Positions 25,801 to 34,644 are shown, numbered from the stretch's first letter. The stretch is DNA of 47,382 nucleotides from Desulfobacterales bacterium (GCA_016931455.1 JAFGES010000115.1:1-47382); one strand, 5' to 3'. A program made the numbers and translations. The notes: a model not told the origin generated them from the sequence alone.

Positions 25801-27677
25801 AAACAGGCCCCCCGGCTCATGGTTTTATGCGCCGCAGCGGCGCCGATTGAGCCGGCTAGAGACTTTTCAACTTCGTTATGGAGTCTGACCAATTCGACAA
25901 CTGAAATATGGCTTTTGTCTTCAACTCCTACTGCTCGGCAACATTTATCCATTGTGGTTTTAACATCCGAGGCTGAAAAATATTGGGATAACAGATTCTC
26001 AATACAACTTTTCTTTTTAACTAACTCAATATAGGATTCTGCGTGGGCAGGCTGGCCTACTACGGGAATAGAAGATAAAATACTCACAAATTCATTAGCC
26101 GAACTCCGTTGCTCTCGGGTTTGTTTGAAATACAAAGAGCCTAAGACATAAAGCCCGATATTAAAAACCATTGTCCAGAAAACCGTGTGGCTCAGAGGAT
26201 CAAAAATCGTCAAACCGAAAAGGTTTTCAGGTTTCAAAAACTCTATTCCCCAAGGGCCGTTTTCAAGTAAGCTGGAATGGGCCTGAAGACTCTTTAAAAA
26301 AGAAGGCAGCAGCAAGGTATAAAACCATATCAGAAAACCAACGCACAGTCCCAAGAAAGCCCCTATTTTACCCCCACGCTCCCAAAAAATACCGCCCAGA
26401 ATTACAGGAGCAAACTGAATGACTGCGGCAAAAGAAATCATTCCGATATTGACCAACATAAAAGATTGGTCCACTTGCTGCTCAAACCAGTATCCAAATA
26501 AAATGACAACTGCTACCGCCGCCCATTTGCATTTTAAAAGGTGTCGTTGCAGAAAAGATAACCAGCGGATCCATCGGATTACAGGTAAAAAAAGATGATT
26601 GGTAATCATCGTAGACAATGTCATTGAACTGATCATAATCATACCGGTGGCAGCGGAAAACCCACCGATAAATACCAACATGGCCATCCAGTTTTTACCC
26701 TGCTCAATCGGCAATAACAAAACGAATCGATCTGCTTCTCCTATAGGAAAGCCTTTCAAAACCCCCCCGGCGGCAATTGGGAAGACAAAAATATTTATTA
26801 ACAAAAGATAAAGTGGAAGAAGCCACATAGAGGTTAGGATATGTTTTTCATTTGTATTTTCTACCACTGCGACATGAAACTGCCTTGGAAGAAATAAAAT
26901 GGCGGACATCGAAAGAATGAGATATGTCATCCAGATCAGATAGGAACAACCCTCTGTGCCCCCTATGTTCATCAGCCTTTTAAAAGGACTTTCGTTTAGT
27001 CGTTGGAAAATATCGAGGAATCCATCGTAAACAAAATAGGTAACAAAAATTCCGGCTGCAAACAAGCCCAACAGCTTAACCAAACATTCTACGGCTAAAA
27101 CCATCACCATACCTTCGTGACGCTCGGTGGGGTCCAACCGTCTGACGCCGAAAATAATCGTAAAAAGAATCATCAAACCGACAACTATGGAATCAAAATG
27201 GGTTCCAAGCCAGGAAACCGTAGATTTATCAGGGTGAGTAATAATATCGAAAGTGAAGTGAATCGCCTTTAATTGGAGGGCGATATAAGGCATTAGGCCC
27301 ATAAGGGCAATGAAGGTTGCAATCGCCGCCAGTCCCTCTGATTTATCATAACGGGCGGATATAAAATCAGAAATACTAGTGATTCGGTGAATGCTTTTGA
27401 TCCGTACGAGCTTACGGAGCACGGTCCACCAAAGGGTAATTGCAATCGTCGGGCCCAAAAAGTAAGTCAGAAACAACATTCCGCAACGCGCAGCGTTACC
27501 GACACTACCATAATAAGTCCATGTGGTACAATAAACAGCCAAAGAAAGAGAATAAATAAAAGGATTGTTGACTAAACTCCTGCCTTGAACCGCTTTTCGT
27601 TCCGCCCATAAGGCAATAAGAAATAAGCAGCCAATATAAAGTAAAAAAACGCTAATGGCTGTCAAAGAATCAACCAT
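22860..27677 (-). CDS. CbrA-like sodium/solute symporter-hybrid histidine kinase fusion
   Basis: This is a 1605-residue fusion. Residues 1 to about 520 form a sodium:solute symporter-like membrane domain of some 13 helices (for example CTTWTYYGSVGNAA near residue 50 and GGFSAATGMIMISSMTLS near 338). A linker with a STAC-like position (about 560-680) and a PAS domain (about 690-815) follow, then a coiled coil, HisKA (SHEIRTPMNG), HATPase (SNAVKF, DTGVGI, GTGLGL), receiver 1 (VVDDC, IDWMMPDIDG), receiver 2 (AEDNLTNQE, MDIQMPEMDG) and Hpt (AHSIKGSAANI). CbrA of Pseudomonas has the symporter-kinase plan and senses nutrient state. Receiver, second receiver and Hpt make this a complete phosphorelay in one chain. 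The small gene at 27681 lies 3 nt upstream. Confidence 0.93.
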   Translation of the reverse strand: MVDSLTAISVFLLYIGCLFLIALWAERKAVQGRSLVNNPFIYSLSLAVYCTTWTYYGSVGNAARCGMLFLTYFLGPTIAITLWWTVLRKLVRIKSIHRITSISDFISARYDKSEGLAAIATFIALMGLMPYIALQLKAIHFTFDIITHPDKSTVSWLGTHFDSIVVGLMILFTIIFGVRRLDPTERHEGMVMVLAVECLVKLLGLFAAGIFVTYFVYDGFLDIFQRLNESPFKRLMNIGGTEGCSYLIWMTYLILSMSAILFLPRQFHVAVVENTNEKHILTSMWLLPLYLLLINIFVFPIAAGGVLKGFPIGEADRFVLLLPIEQGKNWMAMLVFIGGFSAATGMIMISSMTLSTMITNHLFLPVIRWIRWLSFLQRHLLKCKWAAVAVVILFGYWFEQQVDQSFMLVNIGMISFAAVIQFAPVILGGIFWERGGKIGAFLGLCVGFLIWFYTLLLPSFLKSLQAHSSLLENGPWGIEFLKPENLFGLTIFDPLSHTVFWTMVFNIGLYVLGSLYFKQTREQRSSANEFVSILSSIPVVGQPAHAESYIELVKKKSCIENLLSQYFSASDVKTTMDKCCRAVGVEDKSHISVVELVRLHNEVEKSLAGSIGAAAAHKTMSRGACFTAKETQDLMEVYREVFAKLRVTPEELHAKIDYYREKEELLTNHAKELEYLNQMLELRIIEQEEAEKALGESEKKYRSIFENSPYGIFQSTPQGRFVSVSPSMARILGYHCTDELKELVTDIENQLYVDPQQRKKLLRLLQENDIIRDFECKFYRKDGSSIWISIQARAIRDLHGNLLFIEGFNQDISERKKAEEELQKANKELEDRVEQRTHELQITNRELQKTKEAAEAATESKSEFLANMSHEIRTPMNGVIAAADLALGEELPLKTKHYLEIIHSSAYSLLGLINDILDFSKIEAGKLDLEIQPFRLDQVFDRVVDMFINRTAEKRIELLIDIDLETPKALIGDSLRLQQILINLLSNAVKFTEKGGVILVGAKDTEKSEDHIILKCFVKDTGVGIASENLTKIFECFSQVDASTTRKYEGTGLGLCICRRLLDLMGGSIWAESELGKGSTFYFTVSFKRQPKEEEQKLIPPLDIQGLNILVVDDCDDSRIIMQKILESFGFRVEAVSAGLKAIERLKEKKIRQEPFDLVLIDWMMPDIDGIETSKKIREDLKFTLPIILMTAFGKESEMLDAEKVGINAFLTKPIYPSTLFDAIMDAFGKEALKSARKEDRITTIASLYKNRLRGMRILVAEDNLTNQEIAVAILEGAGIIAEIAKNGKEAVEAVQKQQFDAVLMDIQMPEMDGYEATRVIRNDPQFASLPIIAMTAHAMKGDEEKCLEAGMDGYISKPISQDRLFHTIWKSIKSQKRSAPPEELPESDAITEKSHRRNIMTEDLPLKLPGINIQDALKALNIEKYIFKRILLGFLRNNKDTIDKIQAAAAANDWETLRLSAHSIKGSAANIGADELQKAAQALEKACTDAPTKTPDSQLIDVVIIALNKVLESLQTLTDTEAIESRYVQEKSVDSAQFLKQLEALSDALEHADPEEITKNMEILKEHFDRTILQDLENQIDAYDYDEALTTLKKIEKNSKIKLL

Positions 27678-27680
27678 TTG

Positions 27681-27914
27681 TTATTCCTCCTTTTGATTCT
27701 CGTCCTCATCCACATTTCTAAGATGATGGCTCCAAGCAATCAGGAATAACAAAAAAATGATAATACCCCAAATGAGAAATAAATAGATAAATATCGTTAT
27801 ATTTTGTTTCCGATCGGCAATGGTCAAAATCGGCCAGCTGAATAAAACAAAGCAAAGACAAAACAGGAAAGAATGAAACCCCGGTTTTCGAAACAAGGAC
27901 TTTAGATTATTCAT
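27681..27914 (-). CDS. Small two-helix membrane protein upstream of the symporter-kinase
   Basis: The 77-residue protein has two hydrophobic helices (about 14-32 and 40-60) and a strongly acidic tail (DEDENQKEE). It ends 3 nt before the symporter-kinase start, so the two are translationally linked. The position recalls CbrX, the small protein encoded before cbrA in Pseudomonas, and the small partner subunits of some sodium:solute symporters. Sequence similarity to either cannot be judged by eye, so the name is left open. Confidence 0.75.
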   Translation of the reverse strand: MNNLKSLFRKPGFHSFLFCLCFVLFSWPILTIADRKQNITIFIYLFLIWGIIIFLLFLIAWSHHLRNVDEDENQKEE

Positions 27915-27931
27915 CAGAGTTCCTCCTTTAA

Positions 27932-28390
27932 CTATTTTTGAATCAACATAACTATCCCTTCCAAAGCCAGCGTATAACCATAAGCCCCAAAACCGGCAAT
28001 TTGAGCTGTTACCACTTCGGTGATCATTGATTTGTGCCGAAACGGTTCTCTTTGGTAAATATTGGAAAGATGAATTTCAATCACCGGTATATCCAATAGA
28101 GCAAGAGCGTCACGGATTGCTATACTGGTGTGCGTATATGCCGCCGGATTGATGATAAGACCGCTATATCTACCTATAGTCTCCTGAATTTTTTCGACAA
28201 TAGCGCCTTCATAATTTGATTGAAAGGTTTCGATAAAAATTCCCTTTTGTTCACCGACCGTTTTTAATCGGTTATTTATTTCATCAAGTGTGGTTTCGCC
28301 GTATATATCCGGCTCTCTTTTTCCAAGCAGATTAAGATTAGGGCCATGGATCACCAAAATTTTATTTAATTCTTTACCATTTTTTTTCAT
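27932..28390 (-). CDS. aroQ: Type II 3-dehydroquinate dehydratase AroQ
   Basis: The enzyme dehydrates 3-dehydroquinate to 3-dehydroshikimate in the shikimate pathway and acts as a cytosolic dodecamer. At 152 residues it has the type II signatures: HGPNLNLLGKREPDIYG (about 14-30, with catalytic Arg and Tyr), QSNYEGAIVEKI, NPAAYTHTS with the active-site region, and EIHLSNIYQREPFRHKS. It sits 17 nt before the small membrane protein gene and 21 nt after rpe, in a housekeeping run. Confidence 0.97.
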   Translation of the reverse strand: MKKNGKELNKILVIHGPNLNLLGKREPDIYGETTLDEINNRLKTVGEQKGIFIETFQSNYEGAIVEKIQETIGRYSGLIINPAAYTHTSIAIRDALALLDIPVIEIHLSNIYQREPFRHKSMITEVVTAQIAGFGAYGYTLALEGIVMLIQK

Positions 28391-28411
28391 AAATATTCCG
28401 GAAGCAAAAGA

Positions 28412-29068
28412 TTAAGATTGGATTTTATTTCTTAAACGATCAATGGTATTTTTATAATCTTTACTTTCAAAGATGGCCGATCCGGCCACAAAAGCATCCG
28501 CACCTGCAAGCGATATGTCACTGATGTTCTTTTCATTCACACCGCCGTCAACTTCAATCAAGATTGACAGCCCTTTTTGATTGATCATTTGACGCAGACG
28601 CCTGACCTTTTCCAAACAGTTGGGAATAAAAGTCTGACCACCAAATCCGGGATTGACGCTCATTATTAGGACATAATCAACATATTCCAGAATCCACTCA
28701 ACCGAATCCAAATTCGTTGAAGGGTTCAAAACAATTCCGGCCCGGACACCTAAATCTTTTATCATCTTTACCGTGCGATTCAAATGGATACAAGCTTCTA
28801 CTTGTACGGATATCCAATCAGCCCCGGCGGTTACAAATTCGGGAATATAGCTATCCGCATTTTCAATCATTAAATGGACATCAATGGGAAGTGCGGTGAT
28901 ACGTTTGACGGCACGCACGATCATGGGTCCGATGGTGATGTTCGGTACAAAATGACCGTCCATAACATCGACATGGATCCAATCTGCACCCGCTGCTTCA
29001 ACGGATCGAATTTCATCACCGAGTTTAGTAAAATCTGCAGATAATATTGAGGGTGCAATAATTTTCAT
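28412..29068 (-). CDS. rpe: Ribulose-phosphate 3-epimerase
   Basis: Rpe interconverts ribulose 5-phosphate and xylulose 5-phosphate. Typical TIM-barrel motifs are IIAPSILSADF at the start, HVDVMDGHFVPNITIG with metal-binding His and Asp, MSVNPGFGGQTF, and EVDGGVN near residue 172. The start is ATG 29068, with AGGAG 8 nt upstream; the open frame begins at a TTG at 29086. With 218 residues it has normal length. It lies 27 nt after the PASTA gene. Confidence 0.97.
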   Translation of the reverse strand: MKIIAPSILSADFTKLGDEIRSVEAAGADWIHVDVMDGHFVPNITIGPMIVRAVKRITALPIDVHLMIENADSYIPEFVTAGADWISVQVEACIHLNRTVKMIKDLGVRAGIVLNPSTNLDSVEWILEYVDYVLIMSVNPGFGGQTFIPNCLEKVRRLRQMINQKGLSILIEVDGGVNEKNISDISLAGADAFVAGSAIFESKDYKNTIDRLRNKIQS

Positions 29069-29095
29069 TAAATTATCTCCTAACAATCAAATTGA

Positions 29096-30064
29096 TTACG
29101 CATTATAAATTTTGTAGTTCAATAGGTTATCATCTTCGTAAAGAAAAACCGTCGCATCATTGTTTCCAGGTATTAAAAGCCAAATTTCTTCACCGGGTTT
29201 CATAAAATCATCGAAAAGATCATTTGAGACACCAAAACAGTTTAAGCGTATTCGTATTCGTCTTTTTAAAAAACCATTTTCCAAACGATATCTAAAAAGT
29301 CGGACGCCCAGTGAACCACTTAAGACGTTCCGGTCCTTCGGGCTGTATTTTCGATTAATGACAAGATTAACGCGGCTCCCTTCCAATACACGGTAACCGG
29401 CTAAAGGTTCTTGGCCGACAATGATGTTTTTGGGTTTTTTAACTTGATAAAAAGATTTTATTTCCCCCAGTACCAAATTATTTTTTTCGATTAAAAGGAT
29501 TGCATCTCCGAGTGTAAGCCCTTCAAGCTCAGGGAGCATATTGGTTTTCGGCCGTGGACCCAAACTCAACAAAAGGTTTACACGCTCTCCTTTTTGAAGT
29601 GTAATTCCCGGGGAAGGCACCTGGGCAATTACATCATCTTTTTTTTGCGCCTGATTGTACGTCAGCGTTAATTGTCCTTGAATTAAGCCGTTTTCTTCTA
29701 AAACAATCCCGGCTTGCTGAATTGAAAGTCCTTTTAAATCCGGCATTAAAATGGTTTCAGTGCCCTTTGAAATTATTATTTTAACATCCCGTCCTTTTTT
29801 TATCTCAACACCGGGATCAGGGTCTTGATAAACAATATGGTTTTTAGGGATAGTAGAACTGTATTCGGAGCCTCCGACCTTTGTATTAAGCCCCAGATCC
29901 GTCAGGACTTCAAGAACATAAACCACATCTTTTTCAATAAGCTTAGGAACAACGACTGTGTCTTCACTTTTTATTAAAAACGTAAGGGTGAAATACGCAC
30001 TTAAACCGATAACAATGATAAAAGTAGCCAATAAAGTTAAAATTTTTATGATTCGTATAATCAC
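29096..30064 (-). CDS. Membrane-anchored PASTA-domain protein without kinase
   Basis: One N-terminal membrane helix (about 8-30) is followed by three PASTA repeats (about 34-100, 105-170, 175-240), recognised by repeated VP or MPDLxGL, QxPxPG and G-x-x-V-x-L-x-x-S patterns. The last 85-90 residues do not look like PASTA and have an extra beta-rich part. PASTA domains bind peptidoglycan fragments in Gram-positive kinases and PBPs; here there is no kinase or transpeptidase. The start is GTG 30064, which overlaps the rsmB stop by 4 nt with AAGGG just upstream; the frame extends to a TTG at 30082. The role is unknown, possibly envelope anchoring. Confidence 0.85.
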   Translation of the reverse strand: MIIRIIKILTLLATFIIVIGLSAYFTLTFLIKSEDTVVVPKLIEKDVVYVLEVLTDLGLNTKVGGSEYSSTIPKNHIVYQDPDPGVEIKKGRDVKIIISKGTETILMPDLKGLSIQQAGIVLEENGLIQGQLTLTYNQAQKKDDVIAQVPSPGITLQKGERVNLLLSLGPRPKTNMLPELEGLTLGDAILLIEKNNLVLGEIKSFYQVKKPKNIIVGQEPLAGYRVLEGSRVNLVINRKYSPKDRNVLSGSLGVRLFRYRLENGFLKRRIRIRLNCFGVSNDLFDDFMKPGEEIWLLIPGNNDATVFLYEDDNLLNYKIYNA

Positions 30065-31389
30065 GTTACCCTTTTCAAACAAACTGCAAAAAAACCGTCC
30101 ATATGATGAAGGTGAGGATAGGTCCGCAGATATCGATTTTGATCTCTTCCTTTTTTTATAACAAAATCTGAGTGCTTATTCAAAAAAGTTTTTATCACAT
30201 ATTCATTTTCTTCAGGTTCAATGCTGCAGACTGCATAAACTAAAACACCTTCCGGCTTAACCCGATGGGCCAAATTTTCCAGAAAACGTAGCTGTCTTTC
30301 TCCGTAATGTCTCAATTTTTCCTCCGATGCGGACCATTTAGTATCCGGATTTCTGCGTAAAACCCCCAGACCCGAACAAGGAGCGTCTACCAAGATGCGG
30401 TCAAAAAGTTTAAAAGATCCAATCTCTATGTGCGTATCGATCTTATGAATATAAGGTTTAACAATTGAAATGCCGAGGCGTTGCATTTCAGCTTCCAATC
30501 GTAGCAGTTTTCCTTTATCTTTATCCATGGCGATAATCATTCCAATATTTTTCATTAATTGAGCCATATGACCCGTTTTCCCGCCCAAACCCGCACATGC
30601 ATCTAAAATCGTCTCCTCAGGCTGCGGATTCAATAGTTCGGTAACAAGCTGAGCCGCCTCATCCTGGACCTGGAACCACCCCATTTTAAAAGCTTTCATT
30701 TCCGGAATCGATATTTTGGGATTAAAACAGCGAATCCCATCAGATGTATCATTTGAAAATTCAATTCGCTCAAAATCTTTTTGAAGACATTCCATCAACT
30801 TGTCGCGGTTTATTTTAAGGGTATTTGTTCGTACGGTAATAGGCGCAATAGTATTGACGGCATCGCAAAGCTGACGGGTTTCCAATAATCCGAAGCGATC
30901 CAACCACCTTTTTATAAGCCATCTTGGAAATGATTTTTCGATAGCCAAAGCGCCCACCGGATCTTTATTAAGTTCTGGAGAGGCAACGTTTTGATAGTCC
31001 CGGGCACAGCTGCGTAAAACGGCATTCACAAAAGGAACAACCCATGGAGCAGCAAATAATTTGGTCATTTCAACCGATGTATTCACCGCCGCCGAAACCG
31101 GTATCCGATCTAAAAACATGATCTGAAACAATCCCAGCCGTAAGATATTTAAAACCTTTGGATTGATTTTTTTAAGGCCTTTTTTCGCAAAGTGTGCCAA
31201 AATCCAATCCAGCCGAAGGCGCCATCTTAAAACACCATATATTAGTGAATACAATAAGCGTCGGTCACTTGGCGTAAAAAGATTGATTTGATCATTTGTA
31301 TCTTCCAGGACGGCATCAAGTGTTTTTCTGCCGTTTTCCAAAGCGTCTAATATCAACAAAGCGGTTATACGTGAATTATTGGGTATCAT
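30061..31389 (-). CDS. rsmB: 16S rRNA cytosine-967 C5-methyltransferase RsmB
   Basis: The 442-residue protein has an N-terminal NusB-like RNA-binding domain (about 1-140) and a SAM methyltransferase domain with DACAGLGGKTGHMA (about 260), the catalytic VDAPCSGLGVLRRNPD and the second cysteine in AVCSIEPEEN. It methylates C967 of 16S rRNA. Arrangement next to fmt and def is the common bacterial order (def-fmt-rsmB). A 96-nt gap separates it from fmt and the next gene overlaps it by 4 nt. Confidence 0.95.
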   Translation of the reverse strand: MIPNNSRITALLILDALENGRKTLDAVLEDTNDQINLFTPSDRRLLYSLIYGVLRWRLRLDWILAHFAKKGLKKINPKVLNILRLGLFQIMFLDRIPVSAAVNTSVEMTKLFAAPWVVPFVNAVLRSCARDYQNVASPELNKDPVGALAIEKSFPRWLIKRWLDRFGLLETRQLCDAVNTIAPITVRTNTLKINRDKLMECLQKDFERIEFSNDTSDGIRCFNPKISIPEMKAFKMGWFQVQDEAAQLVTELLNPQPEETILDACAGLGGKTGHMAQLMKNIGMIIAMDKDKGKLLRLEAEMQRLGISIVKPYIHKIDTHIEIGSFKLFDRILVDAPCSGLGVLRRNPDTKWSASEEKLRHYGERQLRFLENLAHRVKPEGVLVYAVCSIEPEENEYVIKTFLNKHSDFVIKKGRDQNRYLRTYPHLHHMDGFFAVCLKRVT

Positions 31390-31485
31390 GATTGATAATC
31401 CATATCTTTACAATAATGACTTATTATAAGGGTCACGGTAAGAGGAGGAAAGAAAGAGGGGGCCGGAGACAATTGATACGGAAAA

Positions 31486-32427
31486 CTATTCCAAAACGGT
31501 TCCCGGAGAAAGCGGATACCCCCGAAGAAAATCTTTAATCAAAAGACGTTTTCCAGATGTTCCCTGGATCTCTAAAATAGATAATATACCTTTGCCGGTT
31601 GCAACCCGCAGTTCATTCGGAAAACTTTTGATGACAGTCCCCGGCAATTCATCGACATCTATTGGGCAGGGCTCGACCTTAAAAATTCTAATACGCTGGA
31701 TTCCATGAAATGTAAATGCCCCCGGCCATGGAGTTACCCCACGAATAAAGGCTTCAAGTTTTTCAGCCGGCGCTTTCCAATTGATTCGACCGTCATTTTT
31801 TTTGAGCAAGGGTGCATAAGTGGCAATAGAAGAGTCCTGGGCAATAGGATGAATTTCGTTTCTTTCAAAAGCTTCTAATGTTCGGACCAACAACTTTGCG
31901 CCGAGATCCGCCAAACGGTCATGCAGGGAAGCAGAGGTGTCATCCGATGCAATTTTAATTTTTTCAGATAAAAGTATATCCCCGGTATCTAAACCTTCAT
32001 CCATTAACATCGTCGTGACCCCGGTTTCCGTTTCTCCATTAATAATTGCCCACTGGATCGGCGCAGCACCCCGATATTTTGGAAGTAGAGACGCGTGAAC
32101 ATTGATGGCTCCCAGCGGGGGAAGCTGGAGAATAGTTTTCGGCAAGATCCGGCCAAAAGCTACCACGACAATCATATCAGGTGATAGCTGCAGCATTTGA
32201 TCGGCAAACGCCTTCGTTTTGATCGATTCAGGCTGAATGACATCGTCGCCCATCCGAATAGCCGCTTCTTTTATGGGGGAGGGGATTATTTTGCGGCCTC
32301 GTCCTTTTGGCCGATCAGGCTGAGTTACGACTAAAACGACCTCATGTTGTGTATTATGGAGCGCCTTTAAAGTGGGTACCGCAAAATCCGGGGTGCCCAT
32401 GAACACAATTTTGAATCTGTTTTTCAA
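31486..32427 (-). CDS. fmt: Methionyl-tRNA formyltransferase
   Basis: Fmt formylates initiator methionyl-tRNA using 10-formyltetrahydrofolate. The 313-residue protein carries [13 protein letters not shown] at the start, [16 protein letters not shown] with catalytic Asn/His neighbours, and the SLLPKYRG formyl-donor signature; DTGDIL follows. The C-terminal domain (about 205-313) is complete. It overlaps the def gene by 4 nt, the usual coupling of the formylation and deformylation enzymes. Confidence 0.97.
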   Translation of the reverse strand: MKNRFKIVFMGTPDFAVPTLKALHNTQHEVVLVVTQPDRPKGRGRKIIPSPIKEAAIRMGDDVIQPESIKTKAFADQMLQLSPDMIVVVAFGRILPKTILQLPPLGAINVHASLLPKYRGAAPIQWAIINGETETGVTTMLMDEGLDTGDILLSEKIKIASDDTSASLHDRLADLGAKLLVRTLEAFERNEIHPIAQDSSIATYAPLLKKNDGRINWKAPAEKLEAFIRGVTPWPGAFTFHGIQRIRIFKVEPCPIDVDELPGTVIKSFPNELRVATGKGILSILEIQGTSGKRLLIKDFLRGYPLSPGTVLE

Positions 32428-32933
32428 TTTCTTTTTAGTTTCTTTTTCATGTGTCGTTTATAAAGTTCCCTTTTCAAAGGGCTGATACGATCAATAAATA
32501 ATTTTCCGCTTAAATGGTCGATCTCATGTTGCAAAACTACGGCCAAAAATCCATCTGCTTCAATACGTAAAGGGTTCCCTTTACGGTCGACACCTTCTAC
32601 CAAAATAGTCGCTGCCCGTTTGACGTTTGCTCTGAAATCAGGAACGCTGAGGCAACCTTCGTCTTCTGAAATAAATGTTCCTTCGCTGGCAATGATACTT
32701 GGATTAATCAGAACCTGTAAAGAACGTTTTTCCTCTTTGCTCCTTAGATCATAAATAAGAAGACTTTTATCAATGCCGACCTGTATTGCCGCCAGCCCAA
32801 CCCCCGGCGCAGCATACATGGTTTCCGCCATGTCATTGATTAAATCCTGGATTCCACCGTCTATATCTTGAATCAGCTTTGCAGGTTTTCGCAAAATTTT
32901 GTCAGGATATGTTATGACTTTAAGAATTGGCAT
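32424..32933 (-). CDS. def: Peptide deformylase
   Basis: Def removes the N-formyl group from nascent proteins and uses a metal ion. The three family motifs are visible in 169 residues: [10 protein letters not shown] (about 44-53), EGCLSVP with the metal-binding Cys (about 93), and [12 protein letters not shown] with the HExxH-type metal ligands (about 134). Length and order are ordinary. It is coupled to fmt and follows ribF after 66 nt. Confidence 0.97.
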   Translation of the reverse strand: MPILKVITYPDKILRKPAKLIQDIDGGIQDLINDMAETMYAAPGVGLAAIQVGIDKSLLIYDLRSKEEKRSLQVLINPSIIASEGTFISEDEGCLSVPDFRANVKRAATILVEGVDRKGNPLRIEADGFLAVVLQHEIDHLSGKLFIDRISPLKRELYKRHMKKKLKRN

Positions 32934-32999
32934 GATTTGAAACCTTTTTATAATTTTTTTTGTTGAAACGCATTATTTTCCGGCTCGATAGGTGAGATT

Positions 33000-33959
33000 T
33001 TATAATAACGAGGACAAAATTTCGCGCCCCTTGATGATATCTTTTTGAATTTGCTTTGAGAGTTCGGAAGCATTTGAAAATTTTTTTTCATCTCTTATTC
33101 TTTTGATGAAGTTAACGCGGATCTTTTCTTCGTATATGTCATTGTGAAAATCAAGGATGTGGACTTCAACGGTAAATATATGATCATCAAAAGTCGGGCT
33201 AAAGCCTATATTGGCAACGCCTTTATATCTTTCACCCTGACATTCCACGGTTACTGCATAGACACCCATTTTAGGGCAAAGTTCATCGGTTAAGTTAATA
33301 TTGGCCGTGGGAAATCCAAGATCCCTCGCTCCTCGTTTACGCCCGGGCACGACCTGTCCTCTGATCTGATAATATCGCCCGAGCAATTTCCGAGCATGGT
33401 CCACCTTTCCTTCCATAACCAGTTCGCGTATCCTTGTGCTACTGATTCTGCCGGGAAAATTTTCCGATACTTCGATCCAATCGGAGACAATTACTTCAAA
33501 ACCGTGGCGCTCGGCATAGTCTTTCAGAAGATCAAGGTTGCCGCCGCGGTTTTTGCCGAATGTATAATCTCCTCCAACCACAATTGCTTTCATCCCAATC
33601 CGTTTTACGAGGATATTTTCCACAAATTCCTTCGGCGTTATCGAAGCAACTTCCCGGGTGAACGGCACGCAGATCAAAACATCGAGATTTGATTTTCCAA
33701 TCAGCTCTACCTTTTGTTCATATAAAGTAATCAAGGGTGGAAGTCCGTTTTGCTCTAGGACTCTGATTGGGTGAGGCTCAAAGGTCATCGCAATCGACTT
33801 GCCGTCAATTTCTTTGGCTTTTGATTTCACCTTGTCGAAAAGCGCTTGATGGCCTAAATGCACGCCGTCAAAATTACCAATGGTAATGACTGCATTCTTG
33901 TAAGGTTTCTGAATTTTTTCAATCTGTTCGATTAATTCCATTTTAAATTTTACCAGCAT
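33000..33959 (-). CDS. ribF: Bifunctional riboflavin kinase/FAD synthetase RibF
   Basis: RibF phosphorylates riboflavin to FMN and adenylates it to FAD. The N-terminal nucleotidyltransferase has TIGNFDGVHLGHQAL (about 26-40) and SSTRIRELV (about 173); the C-terminal kinase domain has GxRKRGARDLGFPTANI and SPTFDD. The 319-residue length fits. The start may be ATG 33959 or ATG 33941 (MELIEQ); neither has a clear ribosome binding site. It is the first gene of a minus-strand run and is divergent from tRNA-Leu. Confidence 0.96.
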   Translation of the reverse strand: MLVKFKMELIEQIEKIQKPYKNAVITIGNFDGVHLGHQALFDKVKSKAKEIDGKSIAMTFEPHPIRVLEQNGLPPLITLYEQKVELIGKSNLDVLICVPFTREVASITPKEFVENILVKRIGMKAIVVGGDYTFGKNRGGNLDLLKDYAERHGFEVIVSDWIEVSENFPGRISSTRIRELVMEGKVDHARKLLGRYYQIRGQVVPGRKRGARDLGFPTANINLTDELCPKMGVYAVTVECQGERYKGVANIGFSPTFDDHIFTVEVHILDFHNDIYEEKIRVNFIKRIRDEKKFSNASELSKQIQKDIIKGREILSSLL

Positions 33960-34050
33960 TTAATTATGAGCTTGACAAGAATATCAAGAAGGATTATATA
34001 TCCTACTTTATATGTTAAATCAATCATTTTTAGGATTTAATATTTTTTGT

Positions 34051-34137
34051 GCCGAAGTGGCGGAATTGGTAGACGCGCTAGGTTCAGGGTCTAGTGGATG
34101 TACTTCCGTGCGAGTTCGAGTCTCGCCTTCGGCACCA
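34051..34137 (+). tRNA. tRNA-Leu (CAG anticodon)
   Basis: The 87-nt sequence folds as a class II tRNA: acceptor GCCGAAG pairs with CTTCGGC, the D arm has GGCGGAATTGGTAGAC, the anticodon CAG lies at 34085-34087, a long variable arm follows, and the T arm has GAGTTCGAGTCTC. CCA is encoded. The long variable arm and anticodon give leucine. A terminator follows directly. Confidence 0.97.
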
Positions 34138-34154
34138 TTTAGTAAGCAAGTTAG

Positions 34155-34186
34155 AGCCGTAACGGAAAAAGGGTTACGGCTTTTTT
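34155..34186 (+). terminator. Terminator of tRNA-Leu(CAG)
   Basis: A 9-bp stem (34155-34163 with 34173-34181) is followed by six T. It starts 17 nt after the tRNA. Confidence 0.85.
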
Positions 34187-34247
34187 ATTTTTTCAATATA
34201 CAGACGGTTTCAAAACGGTGCCAAAAGGTTCAACAGCAATCGATCAA

Positions 34248-34595
34248 ATGAATAAATTACAGAAATTTTTGGGAATCGGGGCGATTATTTTTGTGGTGAT
34301 CTATCTCGGGGCGGTTGTCATAACCGTTCAATCCCGAACCCGGATCAAAGATCGCACAACAACAATAGAGTCAACCCGCGCGGTTGAAGAGGAAAGACAT
34401 TTGATGTTGCCGGAGCTTTTGCTGCCGATGGGTATTCTCTTTACTTTAGCCGTCAGTTACCTGATTGTCAAACGGCGCAACAGAAAAAAATATATGCAAC
34501 TCGATAAGGATATCGACGAAGAGCAAAAGGAAGACGAATCACTTACCGGTTTGAATGTTAGCCCTCATCGCCACGATATTGACGAGGTTTTATAG
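34248..34595 (+). CDS. Small hypothetical membrane protein
   Basis: About 115 residues from ATG 34248, or 125 from GTG 34218; no clear ribosome binding site decides between them. Two hydrophobic helices (about 7-26 and 56-72 from the ATG) flank a polar loop with mixed charges, and the tail is highly charged (DKDIDEEQKEDES). I do not recognise the family. It is flanked by terminators on both sides (34155-34186 and 34645-34682), so it would need a promoter within 34187-34247. Confidence 0.6.
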   Translation: MNKLQKFLGIGAIIFVVIYLGAVVITVQSRTRIKDRTTTIESTRAVEEERHLMLPELLLPMGILFTLAVSYLIVKRRNRKKYMQLDKDIDEEQKEDESLTGLNVSPHRHDIDEVL

Positions 34596-34644
34596 GTAAT
34601 AATAACAGCCTTAAAAAATTAGTCCGCTCAAAATTCCGGATTTT

